This document shows, one piece after another, positions 6,647 to 14,725 of a stretch of DNA of 20,357 bases. Where the stretch lies: NCBI GenBank assembly GCA_021767525.1, contig JAASTF010000021.1, forward strand, positions 1-20,357, given 5' to 3'. Position numbers and translations under genes: made by a program. The notes under the pieces are model-generated. The model did no database searches. It was given only the letters and a program-made list of their open reading frames with translations, and had not been told where the DNA came from. Position 1 is the stretch's first letter, and every line of letters starts with the position of its first letter. The DNA is from Paracoccaceae bacterium (lineage in GTDB: Bacteria > Pseudomonadota > Alphaproteobacteria > Rhodobacterales > Rhodobacteraceae).

Positions 6647-6681
6647 AGGGGGCGTTGCCCCCTCTTGGGCCTGCGGCCCAA
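6647..6681. terminator. Two adjacent hairpins between convergent rlmH and the RND pump
   Basis: AGGGGGC-GTT-GCCCCCT (6647-6663) and TTGGGCC-TGC-GGCCCAA (6665-6681) are two perfect 7-bp stems with three-base loops, one base apart. They lie between convergent genes and can serve both strands. Neither is followed by a strong T-run, though the second has A and T ends that give short U tracts either way. They are likely transcription end or 3'-stabilising structures. Confidence 0.6.
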
Positions 6682-6723
6682 TTCACCCCCAGGGTATTTG
6701 AAATCCCGAGAAGGCAGGCTGGC

Positions 6724-9700
6724 CTAGCCGGGCTGGCCTTTGCGGAGCGCGTGGCGCAGGCCGATCGCCGCGAAGAGTACCAGGGCCACGGCCAGCGCCC
6801 CCACCAGGAACACCGCCGCGCCGGCGGTGAGGGCCGGAAGGCTGGCGAGCCCGGGCAGCGCGCCGGCGATGGCCGGGTGAAGCGCGCCGGTCACGGCGGC
6901 CCAGCCCATGGTCAGCGCCAGCCAGCCCAGAACCAGGGCCAGCGCCGGCCACATCGCCCCGCGCAGCGCGCGGCTGCGCAGGCTGCGTTTCAGGGCGGTG
7001 ATCTGGCGGCTGACATCCTGCTGCATGGCCAGCAGGGCGGGCACGACGATCAGCACCAGCAGCATTCCGAAGCCCAGGCCGTAGACCAGCGTGATCACCG
7101 TGGGTTTCAGGAATTGCGCCTGCTGGCTTTTCTCGTACAGCAGCGGCGCCAGGCCCAGCACGGTCGTCATGGTGGTGAGCATCACCGGCCGCAACCTGTC
7201 GGCGGCGCCGTCGATGATCGACGGGAACAGCCCGCGTTCGGTGGCGTGGTCGTCGATGGTGGTCACCAGCACGATCGAGTCGTTGATGATGATGCCGGTC
7301 ATCCCCAGCAGCCCGACCACGGTGAACATGCTGAGCGGCACGTCCCAGATGTAATGGCCCCAGATCGTGCCGACCAGGCCGAAGGGGATGATCGCCATCA
7401 CCACGATGGGGCGCGTCCAGCTGGAAAACACCCAGGCCAGCACGATGTAGATGCCCAGAAGGCACAGGATCAGCCCGGTCAGCGCATCGCCCAGAAACTC
7501 GTCTTCCTGTTCGCTCAGGCCCGACAGGCGCCATTCGACCTGTTGGCGGGCGGCGATGTCGGGCAGGATTTCCTGTTCCAGCGCGGTCATCACGGCCTGG
7601 GCGCGGGCGGGATCGTCTTCGGAGATGTCGCCGGTCACCGAGATCAGGCGGATGCCGTTTTCGCGCCGCACCGTGGAAAAGCCGCTTTGGCGGTCGACGC
7701 TGACGATGTCGGCAAGCGGGACGTAGGCGCCCGAGGGCGCGCGCATCTGCATGCGTTCGATGAAATCGGCGGTCAGTTCGGATTCGGGCAGTTGCACGCG
7801 GATCTCGGCGCTGCGCGGGCCCAGTGGAAAGGTCGCCGCCTCGAGCCCGTTCAGCCGGTTGCGCAGAACGCGGCCCACACCGTCGATGGTAAAGCCCAGA
7901 GACTGGCCCTGGGGGGTCAGTTCGAGCACCAGCTCTTCCTTGTCATAGGCCAGGTTGTCTTCGACCGCCGACACCTCGGGAAAGCGCAAGAGCGCCTCTT
8001 TCAGGGCTTCGCTTGCGGCCTTGAGCGTGTCGGCGTCGGCGCCGTAGAATTGCACGTCCAGCGCCTCGCCGCCGGGGCCCGAACGCCAGCCGCGAAAGCT
8101 GATCGTTTCGACCAGCGGGTGGCGGTTCACGCGGTCCTGCAGTTCGGCCACGAATTGAAAGCTGGAATATTCGGGGCGCAGGTCGGCGTCGATCAGCTCG
8201 ATCGAGATGCCGCCCAGCAGGTCGGCGTCCTTGGTGTCCGAGCCGGGCAGCGGGCGGCCGGAATTGCCGCCGATCTCGGCCAGCATGTAATCCACCGGGT
8301 TGCGGCCGTACCGCTGTTCGTATTCGGCGGCCAATTCCTGGGTGGCGCGCTGCATCTCGCGCATCATGTCCAGCGAGTCTTGGCGGCTGGCGCCCGGCAG
8401 CATGGCGAAATTGCCGGTCACGCTGCTGCGTTCGGGGGCGTTGAAGAACCGCCATTGCACATCGCCGCGTGCGAAAAGCGCGACCTGGCTGGCCAGGATG
8501 ACAACGGTAAGCGCCAGCACCGGGTAACGCGCCCAGACCACGAAGGCCACGAGCCGGCGGAACAGCGTGTCGCGCACCCATCGAAAGCCGCGATTCACCA
8601 TGCGCGAGGGCACGTCGTACCAATGCTCTTTGGCGGTGTGCTGTAGGGCATGGCTCATGTGGTGGGGCAAGATCAGGAAGCATTCCACCAGCGAGGCCGC
8701 CAGCACCACGATCACGGTAAAGGGAATGTCGGATATCAGGTTGCCGAACTGGCCACTGATGGCGGTCAGGCCGAAAAAGGCGATCACCGTGGTCAGGGTG
8801 GCGGAAAAGACCGGCAGCGCCATGCGGCGCGCGGCGTTTTCCGCCGCCTCGACCGGGCTTTCGCGCAGTCGGCGTGCGCGCGCGTCGGCGTGTTCGCCCA
8901 CGACGATGGCATCGTCGACCACGATGCCCAGCGTGATGATCAGCGCGAAAAGCGAGATCATGTTGATCGTCAGCCCCGCGGCATACATCATCGCGATGGC
9001 CGTCAGCATCGACACCGGGATACCGGCGGCGACCCAGAACGCGGTGCGCGCGTTAAGGAACAAGAACAGCAGCGCCAGAACCAGCCCCAGCCCCATCAAC
9101 CCATTGTCGATCAGGATATCCAGGCGGCCCGAGATCATCTCGGCGCGGGTGCGGATCAGGTCGATCGTGGTGCCTTCGGGTAGGGTGGCCTGCATCTCGC
9201 GCGCGACCTCTTCGACCTGTCGCTGGATCGCGATGGCGTCGCCCTGGGCCGAGCGGTCGACGCGGATCGACATGGCCGGGTTGTCGCCAACGAAATAGCT
9301 GCGATTGCGGGTCACGCCCTCGACGCGCACATCGGCAACGTCGCCCACTGTCAGGGTCGAGCCATCCGCGTTCGAGCGCAGGACGATGCGGGCGATCTGG
9401 TTGGGGTCGCGCTTTTCCACGCCGGTGCGCACGCGGGCATTTGCGCCATCCACGTCGCCGGCCGGATCGGCGTCGACCTCTTCGGCGATGGCGGCGGCGA
9501 TCTGCTGGATCGTCACGTCATAGGCCATCAGGTTGACCGAGGGCACCTCGATCAGGGTGCGTGGGGCGGCGACACCACGGATGACGGTGCGGGTGACGCC
9601 GGCGGCAAAGAGGCGGTTCACCAGTTCGTCGGTAAAAAGGCCCAGTTGTTCGGTGCCGACGGGGCCGGTGATCACCAGATCTGTCACCCGGTCGTACCAG

Positions 9701-10119
9701 GCGTTGCGGACCACGTTCGGCTCTTCTGCCTCTTCCGGCAGGGTGGTGACGGAATCCAGCGCCTGTTGCACATCGTCGGCGGCGCGGTTCATGTCATAGC
9801 CCGGTTCGAATTCCAGGTTCAGCGAAGCGCGCCCTTCATACGAGGTGCTGGACGAGCTTTCGACGCCCTCGACCGCCAAAAGCGCAGGTTCCAGGATCTG
9901 CACGATGGCACGGTCGACATCCTCGGCGCCGGCGCCTTCCCAGATCACCGAGATGCTGACATCGTCCACCACCACGTCGGGAAAGAATTGTGCGCGCATC
10001 TGGGGTACGGCTGAGACGCCCAGCACCAGCAGAACGACCAGCAGCAGGTTCGCGGCGGTGCGGTGGCGCGTGAAATAGGACAGGATGCCGCCCGCGCGGG
10101 CGGGGATCGGGCGTGCCAT
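6724..10119 (-). CDS. RND-family (AcrB-like) efflux transporter
   Basis: Proton-driven inner-membrane pump that exports small molecules with the fusion protein encoded just upstream. It has 1131 residues against about 1040 for typical members. Helix 1 is near 22-40, then a periplasmic domain. Helix 4 carries GIVVDDAIVVGEH with the proton-relay pair Asp402-Asp403. The second half repeats this plan, with GMTGIIINDSIVLVTTIDDH as counterpart and the RPVMLTTMTTVLGLAPLL block. After the usual last helix, about 80 extra residues (about 1049-1131) include two more hydrophobic stretches (about 1058-1078 and 1095-1121). The ATG is three bases after the fusion-protein stop, so they form one operon. No outer-membrane channel gene is nearby. 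The substrate cannot be told. Confidence 0.94.
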   Translation of the reverse strand: MARPIPARAGGILSYFTRHRTAANLLLVVLLVLGVSAVPQMRAQFFPDVVVDDVSISVIWEGAGAEDVDRAIVQILEPALLAVEGVESSSSTSYEGRASLNLEFEPGYDMNRAADDVQQALDSVTTLPEEAEEPNVVRNAWYDRVTDLVITGPVGTEQLGLFTDELVNRLFAAGVTRTVIRGVAAPRTLIEVPSVNLMAYDVTIQQIAAAIAEEVDADPAGDVDGANARVRTGVEKRDPNQIARIVLRSNADGSTLTVGDVADVRVEGVTRNRSYFVGDNPAMSIRVDRSAQGDAIAIQRQVEEVAREMQATLPEGTTIDLIRTRAEMISGRLDILIDNGLMGLGLVLALLFLFLNARTAFWVAAGIPVSMLTAIAMMYAAGLTINMISLFALIITLGIVVDDAIVVGEHADARARRLRESPVEAAENAARRMALPVFSATLTTVIAFFGLTAISGQFGNLISDIPFTVIVVLAASLVECFLILPHHMSHALQHTAKEHWYDVPSRMVNRGFRWVRDTLFRRLVAFVVWARYPVLALTVVILASQVALFARGDVQWRFFNAPERSSVTGNFAMLPGASRQDSLDMMREMQRATQELAAEYEQRYGRNPVDYMLAEIGGNSGRPLPGSDTKDADLLGGISIELIDADLRPEYSSFQFVAELQDRVNRHPLVETISFRGWRSGPGGEALDVQFYGADADTLKAASEALKEALLRFPEVSAVEDNLAYDKEELVLELTPQGQSLGFTIDGVGRVLRNRLNGLEAATFPLGPRSAEIRVQLPESELTADFIERMQMRAPSGAYVPLADIVSVDRQSGFSTVRRENGIRLISVTGDISEDDPARAQAVMTALEQEILPDIAARQQVEWRLSGLSEQEDEFLGDALTGLILCLLGIYIVLAWVFSSWTRPIVVMAIIPFGLVGTIWGHYIWDVPLSMFTVVGLLGMTGIIINDSIVLVTTIDDHATERGLFPSIIDGAADRLRPVMLTTMTTVLGLAPLLYEKSQQAQFLKPTVITLVYGLGFGMLLVLIVVPALLAMQQDVSRQITALKRSLRSRALRGAMWPALALVLGWLALTMGWAAVTGALHPAIAGALPGLASLPALTAGAAVFLVGALAVALVLFAAIGLRHALRKGQPG

Positions 10120-10122
10120 CGC

Positions 10123-11589
10123 CTAGCCCCCCATGCGGCTTTCCAGCCGCTCGACCATCTGGGCGGGAACGCGCGGCTGTTGCAGCCGCGCCAGGATCGA
10201 GGATTTCACCTCGTCCGGCATGGTGCTGCTGGCCTCGACGAAAGCGACCAGCCGGGCGCGGCGTTCGTCAGTCAGTTCCAGCATGTCGGGGGCGGGCGGT
10301 GTGGCCTCGGCGCCCTGTTCGGGGGCGCGCAGCGGGCGCACCTTGATGCCTTCGCCCAAAAGCGGCGAGCGTTCGCGCACGACCTCGTGCCCGCCCAGGC
10401 CCTGACCGCGCACCAGAACATCGTCGCCCTGGCGGCGGACAAGCGTGACGGGCAGCGGTTCCAGCCGGTCGTCGGCGCCCAACACCAGCACCGTGCCGTC
10501 GGCGGCCAGCGCCGTTGCGGGCAGGCGCACGACGCGCGCGACCGGCGGTTCGGTGACGCGCACGGTGACGAAATCGCCCGGTTTGAAGCCGCGCGCCTGG
10601 TCAAGCCGGGCAAAGATCAACCGCCCGCTTTGGCCTTCGCCGACGGCGGCGCTGTCGCGGGTCAGAACACCGGTCGCGTCAAGATCGACGCCCATCACGC
10701 TAAGCGTGACGGTGACCGGCAGCGGCATCAGCCGGCCCTGGTCGTCCAACAGCCGGGCGTATTGCGGGGTCGAGATGCGCAACGCCACCTCGAGCGCGGT
10801 GTTGTCGACAAGCTGCGCCAGCCGCTCATTGGTGGCGACCAGCCCGCCCTCGACCACGTTCACGTCGTTCAGAGTGCCGTCGAAAGCGGCGAACAGCTCG
10901 GTATCGTCCAGCCGGCGCTGGGCCTCGTCGCGGGCGATGCGGGCGCGGGCCAGCGCGGTTTCGGCGCGGTCCACGCGCGCCTCGGCCTGGCTGAGCGCCT
11001 GGCGCCGGGTCAGCACCGCCTGCCGCGCGGACGAGGCGGCCAGTTCGGCAGTTTCCACCGCCGCCGCTGTGCCCACGCCGCGGGCTTCCAGGTCTTGCTG
11101 ACGTTGAAAGGCGCGTTCGCGCAAGGCGGCTTGTTCCCGCGCCGCTTCCAGCTCGTCCCGGGCCAGGTCGAGCGCGCGGGCGGCCTCGGCCTGTTCGGCG
11201 CGGGCGTCGGCAAGGTCGCTGGCGGTGCGGTCCAGCGCCGACTGAGCGTTGGCCGGGTCGATGCGCAGCAGGAAATCGCCCTGCGCGACCTGTGCGCCCT
11301 CTTCGAAATTGTCGGCAAGCTCGGTCACGGTGCCGGTGGCGGCGGCGCGCAGTTCCAGCGTGCGGCGGCTTTGAACCTCGCCATAGGCGGTCAGCACCGG
11401 GGCGATGGTTTCGGGCAAAGCGGTTTCGACGTTGACGGTGAACACCCGTTCGCGCTGGGGCGGCACGCGCGGCTCGGCGTTCATGCGATCCTCGATCGCA
11501 TCGCGCACCAGGGCGCCTGCGTAGATCAGCAAGGCCAGGGTGACAGACAAAAGGACCAGCCCGGTCAGGCTTTGCCGCAGGAAACGCAT
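10123..11589 (-). CDS. RND efflux periplasmic adaptor (membrane fusion protein)
   Basis: Links the inner-membrane RND pump to an outer-membrane channel. The 488 residues start with an uncleaved signal-anchor helix (about 9-27). A lipoyl half-motif follows (about 78-110: LRAAATGTVTELADNF... GDFLLRID), then a long Ala/Arg/Glu coiled-coil hairpin (about 114-227), the second lipoyl half (ELFAAFDGTLNDVNVVEGGLV, 231-251) and a beta-barrel and membrane-proximal region. The last 50 or so residues (ELTDERRARLVAFVEAS... to the end) form a charged helical tail that many adaptors lack. I chose the ATG at 11589, with AAGGG upstream, over an in-frame TTG at 11607. The pump gene follows after three bases. 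A candidate promoter lies at 11631-11658. Confidence 0.92.
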   Translation of the reverse strand: MRFLRQSLTGLVLLSVTLALLIYAGALVRDAIEDRMNAEPRVPPQRERVFTVNVETALPETIAPVLTAYGEVQSRRTLELRAAATGTVTELADNFEEGAQVAQGDFLLRIDPANAQSALDRTASDLADARAEQAEAARALDLARDELEAAREQAALRERAFQRQQDLEARGVGTAAAVETAELAASSARQAVLTRRQALSQAEARVDRAETALARARIARDEAQRRLDDTELFAAFDGTLNDVNVVEGGLVATNERLAQLVDNTALEVALRISTPQYARLLDDQGRLMPLPVTVTLSVMGVDLDATGVLTRDSAAVGEGQSGRLIFARLDQARGFKPGDFVTVRVTEPPVARVVRLPATALAADGTVLVLGADDRLEPLPVTLVRRQGDDVLVRGQGLGGHEVVRERSPLLGEGIKVRPLRAPEQGAEATPPAPDMLELTDERRARLVAFVEASSTMPDEVKSSILARLQQPRVPAQMVERLESRMGG

Positions 11590-11630
11590 GTATTTCAACC
11601 CTTGCAAGACGGGAACAGACCCGGTGGTTC

Positions 11631-11658
11631 AGTGTAACCGCGGGCCGGTAAAAGCCAA
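11631..11658 (-). promoter_or_regulatory. Candidate promoter for the efflux operon
   Basis: On the minus strand TTGGCT (11653-11658), a 16-base spacer, then TACACT (11631-11636). Each hexamer matches four of six consensus bases. It lies about 42 bases before the adaptor ATG, in the 96-base gap after moaB, and suggests the pump can be transcribed independently. No regulator gene or clear operator is visible. Confidence 0.35.
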
Positions 11659-11685
11659 GGCACAAGGGTGTTACGGATGGTCGCG

Positions 11686-12228
11686 CTATTTCCGTCGCAT
11701 GTGTTCGTCGAGGCGGGGCATGATCTGCACGAAATTGCAGGGGCTGTGGCGGTAATCCAGCTGGTATTGCAGGATCTCGTCCCAGGCGTCTTTGCAGGCG
11801 CCGGTGCTGCCGGGCAGGGCGAACAGGTAGGTGCCGCCCGCCACGCCGCCGGTGGCGCGCGATTGCACCGCCGATGTGCCTATCTTTTGCATGCTGACGA
11901 TGGTGAACACGGTGCCGAAGGCGTCGATTTCCTTTTCGTAGACATCGCGATGCGCCTCGACCGTGACATCGCGGCCGGTCAGGCCGGTGCCGCCGGTGGA
12001 AATCACCACGTCGACATCGGGGCTGTCGATCCATTCGCGCAGCTGGGCCGCGATGGCGTCGCGTTCGTCGCGCACGATCATGCGGTCGGCCAGGATGTGG
12101 CCCGCGCCTTCGATCCGGGCCACCAGCGTGTCGCCCGAGCGGTCCTCCTCGATCCCGCGGGTGTCGCTGACCGTCAGGACGGCGATGCGGACGGGGATGA
12201 ATTCCTTGGTTTCGTCGATGCGCGACAT
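11686..12228 (-). CDS. moaB: Molybdenum cofactor biosynthesis protein B
   Basis: MoCF-fold protein of molybdenum cofactor synthesis; relatives adenylylate molybdopterin, while E. coli-type MoaB is functionally less certain. The 180 residues include VRIAVLTVSDTRGIEEDRSGD (13-33), the substrate-binding VVISTGGTGLTGRD (74-87) and FALPGSTGACKDAWDEIL (136-153), all typical. The ATG at 12228 sits six bases after GGAGG; upstream in-frame codons lack a ribosome site and run into the phosphoesterase gene in another frame. It starts 13 bases after that gene's stop, so the two are probably co-transcribed. No other molybdenum cofactor genes lie in the window. Confidence 0.94.
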   Translation of the reverse strand: MSRIDETKEFIPVRIAVLTVSDTRGIEEDRSGDTLVARIEGAGHILADRMIVRDERDAIAAQLREWIDSPDVDVVISTGGTGLTGRDVTVEAHRDVYEKEIDAFGTVFTIVSMQKIGTSAVQSRATGGVAGGTYLFALPGSTGACKDAWDEILQYQLDYRHSPCNFVQIMPRLDEHMRRK

Positions 12229-12241
12229 GCAGCCTCCGGTG

Positions 12242-12835
12242 TCAGAGTTCGAACCAGTTGGGTTTGGGGCCAAGGTTGTGCACCGCTGTGTCGCCGATAT
12301 GGCCCGACTGGCCCCAGCTGTCGTGAATATGGCCGCATAGAACAAGGCGCGGGCCGAGCCGCAGGATCGCATCGTGAATGGCGGTCGAGCCGACCGATAG
12401 CCCGCCAGAGGTGCGGTCGACCACGCCCTTGGGCGGCGAATGGGTGATCAGCAGGTCGGCGGCCTCGCAGCCCGCCAGCATCTTGGCGGCCTCGTCCTCG
12501 GACAGATCGCAAGACCAGGCGCCGAAGGGCGTGGTGGGCACGCCATAGCCCAGCCCGAAGAGGCGCAGCCCGTCGACCTCGGTGCCCTCGCCATGCAGGA
12601 CCGTCATGTTGGGGCGGGCGGCTGCGCGCAGCTCCTCGGCGCTTTCGGCGTTGCCGGGCACGACGATCATCGGGGTCATGATGCCCTGGAGCATCTCCAT
12701 CGCCTCGTCCAACCCCTCGCGCATGTTGCAGAAATCGCCCGCGCCGATCACCAGGTCGGCCTCGGTGCTGGCCTCGGTCAAGGTTTCGGCGTGGCCTGCG
12801 GACAGGTGCAGGTCGGAAAAGGCCAGGATGTGCAT
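12242..12835 (-). CDS. Calcineurin-like metallophosphoesterase (Icc-related)
   Basis: A 197-residue cytoplasmic protein with a metallophosphoesterase fold: metal-site motif I at SDLH (7-10), motif II as GAGDFCN (31-37), motif III as PGNAE (60-64), His132 in THSPPKG, and GHIHDSWG (168-175). In the common form motif III reads GNH[D/E]; here the catalytic-type His is Ala, a variation also seen in form as GNCD in the Icc-related COG2129 group, as I recall it. The substrate is unknown. Its ATG at 12835 shares a base with the TGA of the upstream UDG-family gene, implying coupled translation. moaB follows after 13 bases. Confidence 0.87.
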   Translation of the reverse strand: MHILAFSDLHLSAGHAETLTEASTEADLVIGAGDFCNMREGLDEAMEMLQGIMTPMIVVPGNAESAEELRAAARPNMTVLHGEGTEVDGLRLFGLGYGVPTTPFGAWSCDLSEDEAAKMLAGCEAADLLITHSPPKGVVDRTSGGLSVGSTAIHDAILRLGPRLVLCGHIHDSWGQSGHIGDTAVHNLGPKPNWFEL

Positions 12836-13629
12836 CAAGTACCCCCCAGTTTGGCTTTGAGCGAAAGAAGGTCGGCCCAGGCCTCGCGCTTGGCCTGCGG
12901 TTGACGCAGCAGGTAGGCGGGATGGGTCATCGGCAGGGCGGGGCGGCCGAAGGCCTCGGCCCATTGGCCGCGCAGGCGGGTGATGCCGCGTTTGCCAAGC
13001 GCCGCCTGGCAGCTGATATTGCCCATCAGCACCAGGATTTCGGGCTGCGCCAATTCGACATGGCGCTGCACGAAGGGCAGCATCATCGCGATTTCATCGG
13101 GCTTCGGGTCGCGGTTCTGGGGCGGGCGCCAGGGCAGAACGTTGGTGATATAGACGGCCTGGCCCGCATCCGGCACACTGCGATCGAGGCCGATGGCCGC
13201 CAGCATCCGGTCCAGCAGCTGGCCCGCGCGGCCCACGAACGGCTTGCCCTCGCGGTCTTCGTCGCGGCCCGGCGCCTCGCCCAGGATCATCACGCGGGCG
13301 GCGGGCGCGCCGTCGCTGAACACCAGGTTGCGCGCGCCGCGCTTCAGCTCGCAATGATCGAAGGCGGCCATTGCGGCGCGCAGGCTGTCCAGATCCTGCG
13401 CCGCTTCGGCGGCCTGGCGGGCCACGGCGACGGGATCGACCTGCGGGCGTTGCGGAATGGCGGGGGCCGCGGCCTTTTCGCGCGGCTTGGCCTGCACGGG
13501 TTTGGCCGGCGCCTCGGTTGGCAACTCGTACCGGTTCACGGGCGCGTCGCCGATGGCGTCCACCGCCCCCAGCTCAACCTGCCAGTCCAGCGCGGCCAGT
13601 GCCGCCATGCTGTCGAATCCCTGCTCCAT
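12835..13629 (-). CDS. Uracil-DNA glycosylase family protein (family 4-like, atypical)
   Basis: Expected to remove uracil from DNA at the start of base excision repair. The 264 residues have an Ala/Pro-rich N-terminal extension (about 1-80) and then the catalytic domain: GEAPGRDEDREGKPFVGRAGQLLD (117-140), YITNVLPWRPPQNRDPKPDE (160-179), ILVLMGNISCQAALG (198-212) and MTHPAYLLRQP (234-244). These match family 4 glycosylases in order and spacing. Family 4 enzymes normally hold a 4Fe-4S cluster on four cysteines; this protein has only Cys93 and Cys207, and the usual Cys before RPP is Trp167. The start is uncertain among TTG 13638, ATG 13629 and ATG 13608; I took 13629. It is coupled to the downstream phosphoesterase. 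Confidence 0.87.
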   Translation of the reverse strand: MEQGFDSMAALAALDWQVELGAVDAIGDAPVNRYELPTEAPAKPVQAKPREKAAAPAIPQRPQVDPVAVARQAAEAAQDLDSLRAAMAAFDHCELKRGARNLVFSDGAPAARVMILGEAPGRDEDREGKPFVGRAGQLLDRMLAAIGLDRSVPDAGQAVYITNVLPWRPPQNRDPKPDEIAMMLPFVQRHVELAQPEILVLMGNISCQAALGKRGITRLRGQWAEAFGRPALPMTHPAYLLRQPQAKREAWADLLSLKAKLGGT

Positions 13630-13668
13630 GCGGGTCAATCTAGGCGCTGCGCGGGGGCGCGGAAAGGG

Positions 13669-14610
13669 TCAGCCACGCGGTGCGGCCGCGCGGCGCAGCC
13701 TGTCGTTGATCGCCACGCCCAGCCCGTGCTGCGGGATCGGGGCGACGGCGATGCCGGCGATGCCGGGACGGTCGGCGTCGTGCAGGTGGTGAAAGAGGTT
13801 GGCCGCGGCCTCGACCAGATCGCCCGCGCGCGACAGGTTCAGATCGCACTCCATCGGGCCAAAGCCGATCAGCACCTCGCCCGGGTCGGCCTGCGTTGCA
13901 TTCAGGCGCACCCGCGCACCGGGCGCGTAATGCGATCCAAGCTGCCCCGGCGCGGTGATGGCGGTGCCGTCATGCTGGGCCAAGGGCGCGCCAAACGCGG
14001 CCTCGATCGCCTCGGCCGGGATGCCGCCGGGGCGCAGCAGGGTGGGGGTGCCCGCCAGCCCGACGATGGTGCTTTCCAACCCCACGGTGCAGGGCCCGCC
14101 ATCCAGAACCGCGTCGATCCGGCCATCGAGCCCGGCCAGCACATGCGCGGCGGTGGTCGGGCTGATCCGGCCCGAGGGGTTGGCCGAAGGCGCTGCCACC
14201 GGCCCGCCGAATGCGCGCAGCACCACCTGCGCCAGCGGATGCGCGGGCACGCGGATGGCCACGGTATCGAGCCCCGCGGTGACCAGCGGCGACAGGCCAT
14301 GCCCGTCTTTCAGCGGCAGAACCAGCGTCAGCGGCCCGGGCCAGAAGGCGGTGGCCAGCATCTCGGCGGCATCCGACCAGTCGACCAACGCGCGCGCAGC
14401 CCCGGCATCGGCCAGGTGCACGATCAGCGGATTGAAACTGGGCCGGCCCTTGGCGTCAAAGATTCGCGCCACCGCGCGGTCATTCCGCGCGTCGCCCGCC
14501 AGGCCGTAAACCGTCTCGGTCGGGAGGGCGATAAGCCGCCCCTCGGAAAGCAATTCCGCGGCGCGGACAATGCCGCTGTCGTCACCCTGCAAATGCTCTG
14601 TTCGACCCAT
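13669..14610 (-). CDS. Threonylcarbamoyl-AMP synthase, Sua5 type
   Basis: Makes threonylcarbamoyl-AMP from threonine, bicarbonate and ATP, the first step of the t6A37 modification in ANN-decoding tRNAs. The 313 residues hold an N-terminal YrdC domain: LIALPTETVYGLAGDA (26-41), KGRPSFNPLIVHL (54-66), WPGPLTLVL (90-98), VAIRVPAHPLA (117-127) and APSANPSGRISPT (140-152). STIVGL and PGQLGSHYAPGARV (221-234) lead into a C-terminal Sua5 domain. It is therefore the long Sua5 form, not the short TsaC. The ATG at 14610 (MGRTEHLQGDDSG) has no strong ribosome site. It is the first gene of the minus-strand run and is divergent from the acyl-CoA dehydrogenase across 115 bases; its stop is 39 bases before the glycosylase-family gene. 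Confidence 0.94.
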   Translation of the reverse strand: MGRTEHLQGDDSGIVRAAELLSEGRLIALPTETVYGLAGDARNDRAVARIFDAKGRPSFNPLIVHLADAGAARALVDWSDAAEMLATAFWPGPLTLVLPLKDGHGLSPLVTAGLDTVAIRVPAHPLAQVVLRAFGGPVAAPSANPSGRISPTTAAHVLAGLDGRIDAVLDGGPCTVGLESTIVGLAGTPTLLRPGGIPAEAIEAAFGAPLAQHDGTAITAPGQLGSHYAPGARVRLNATQADPGEVLIGFGPMECDLNLSRAGDLVEAAANLFHHLHDADRPGIAGIAVAPIPQHGLGVAINDRLRRAAAPRG

Positions 14611-14725
14611 GTTCTGACGCCGCGTTTCGGTTGATGCGTGGGTGCCCGCCACTAGTGTGCCAAGGCAATCCAAGCGCATACATGTCGCGCCCAGACTTGC
14701 CAAGCTGCCACCGCAGGAGACGATC

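Noticed and set aside
6655..8646. Plus-strand open frame of more than 600 codons antisense to the RND pump
   Set aside because: Gln/His/Arg/Gly-rich composition without motifs, fully covered by an unmistakable AcrB-like protein on the other strand.
10063..11637. Long plus-strand open frame antisense to the adaptor gene
   Set aside because: Same compositional artefact; the minus strand encodes a complete membrane fusion protein.
12901..14634. Long plus-strand open frame across the UDG-family and Sua5 genes
   Set aside because: It spans two real genes and the gap between them in antisense, with no recognisable domain.
14631..14658. TTGATG-16-TAGTGT as a promoter for the acyl-CoA dehydrogenase operon
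   Set aside because: The -10 element is poor (three of six) and the region is not AT-rich; only speculative.
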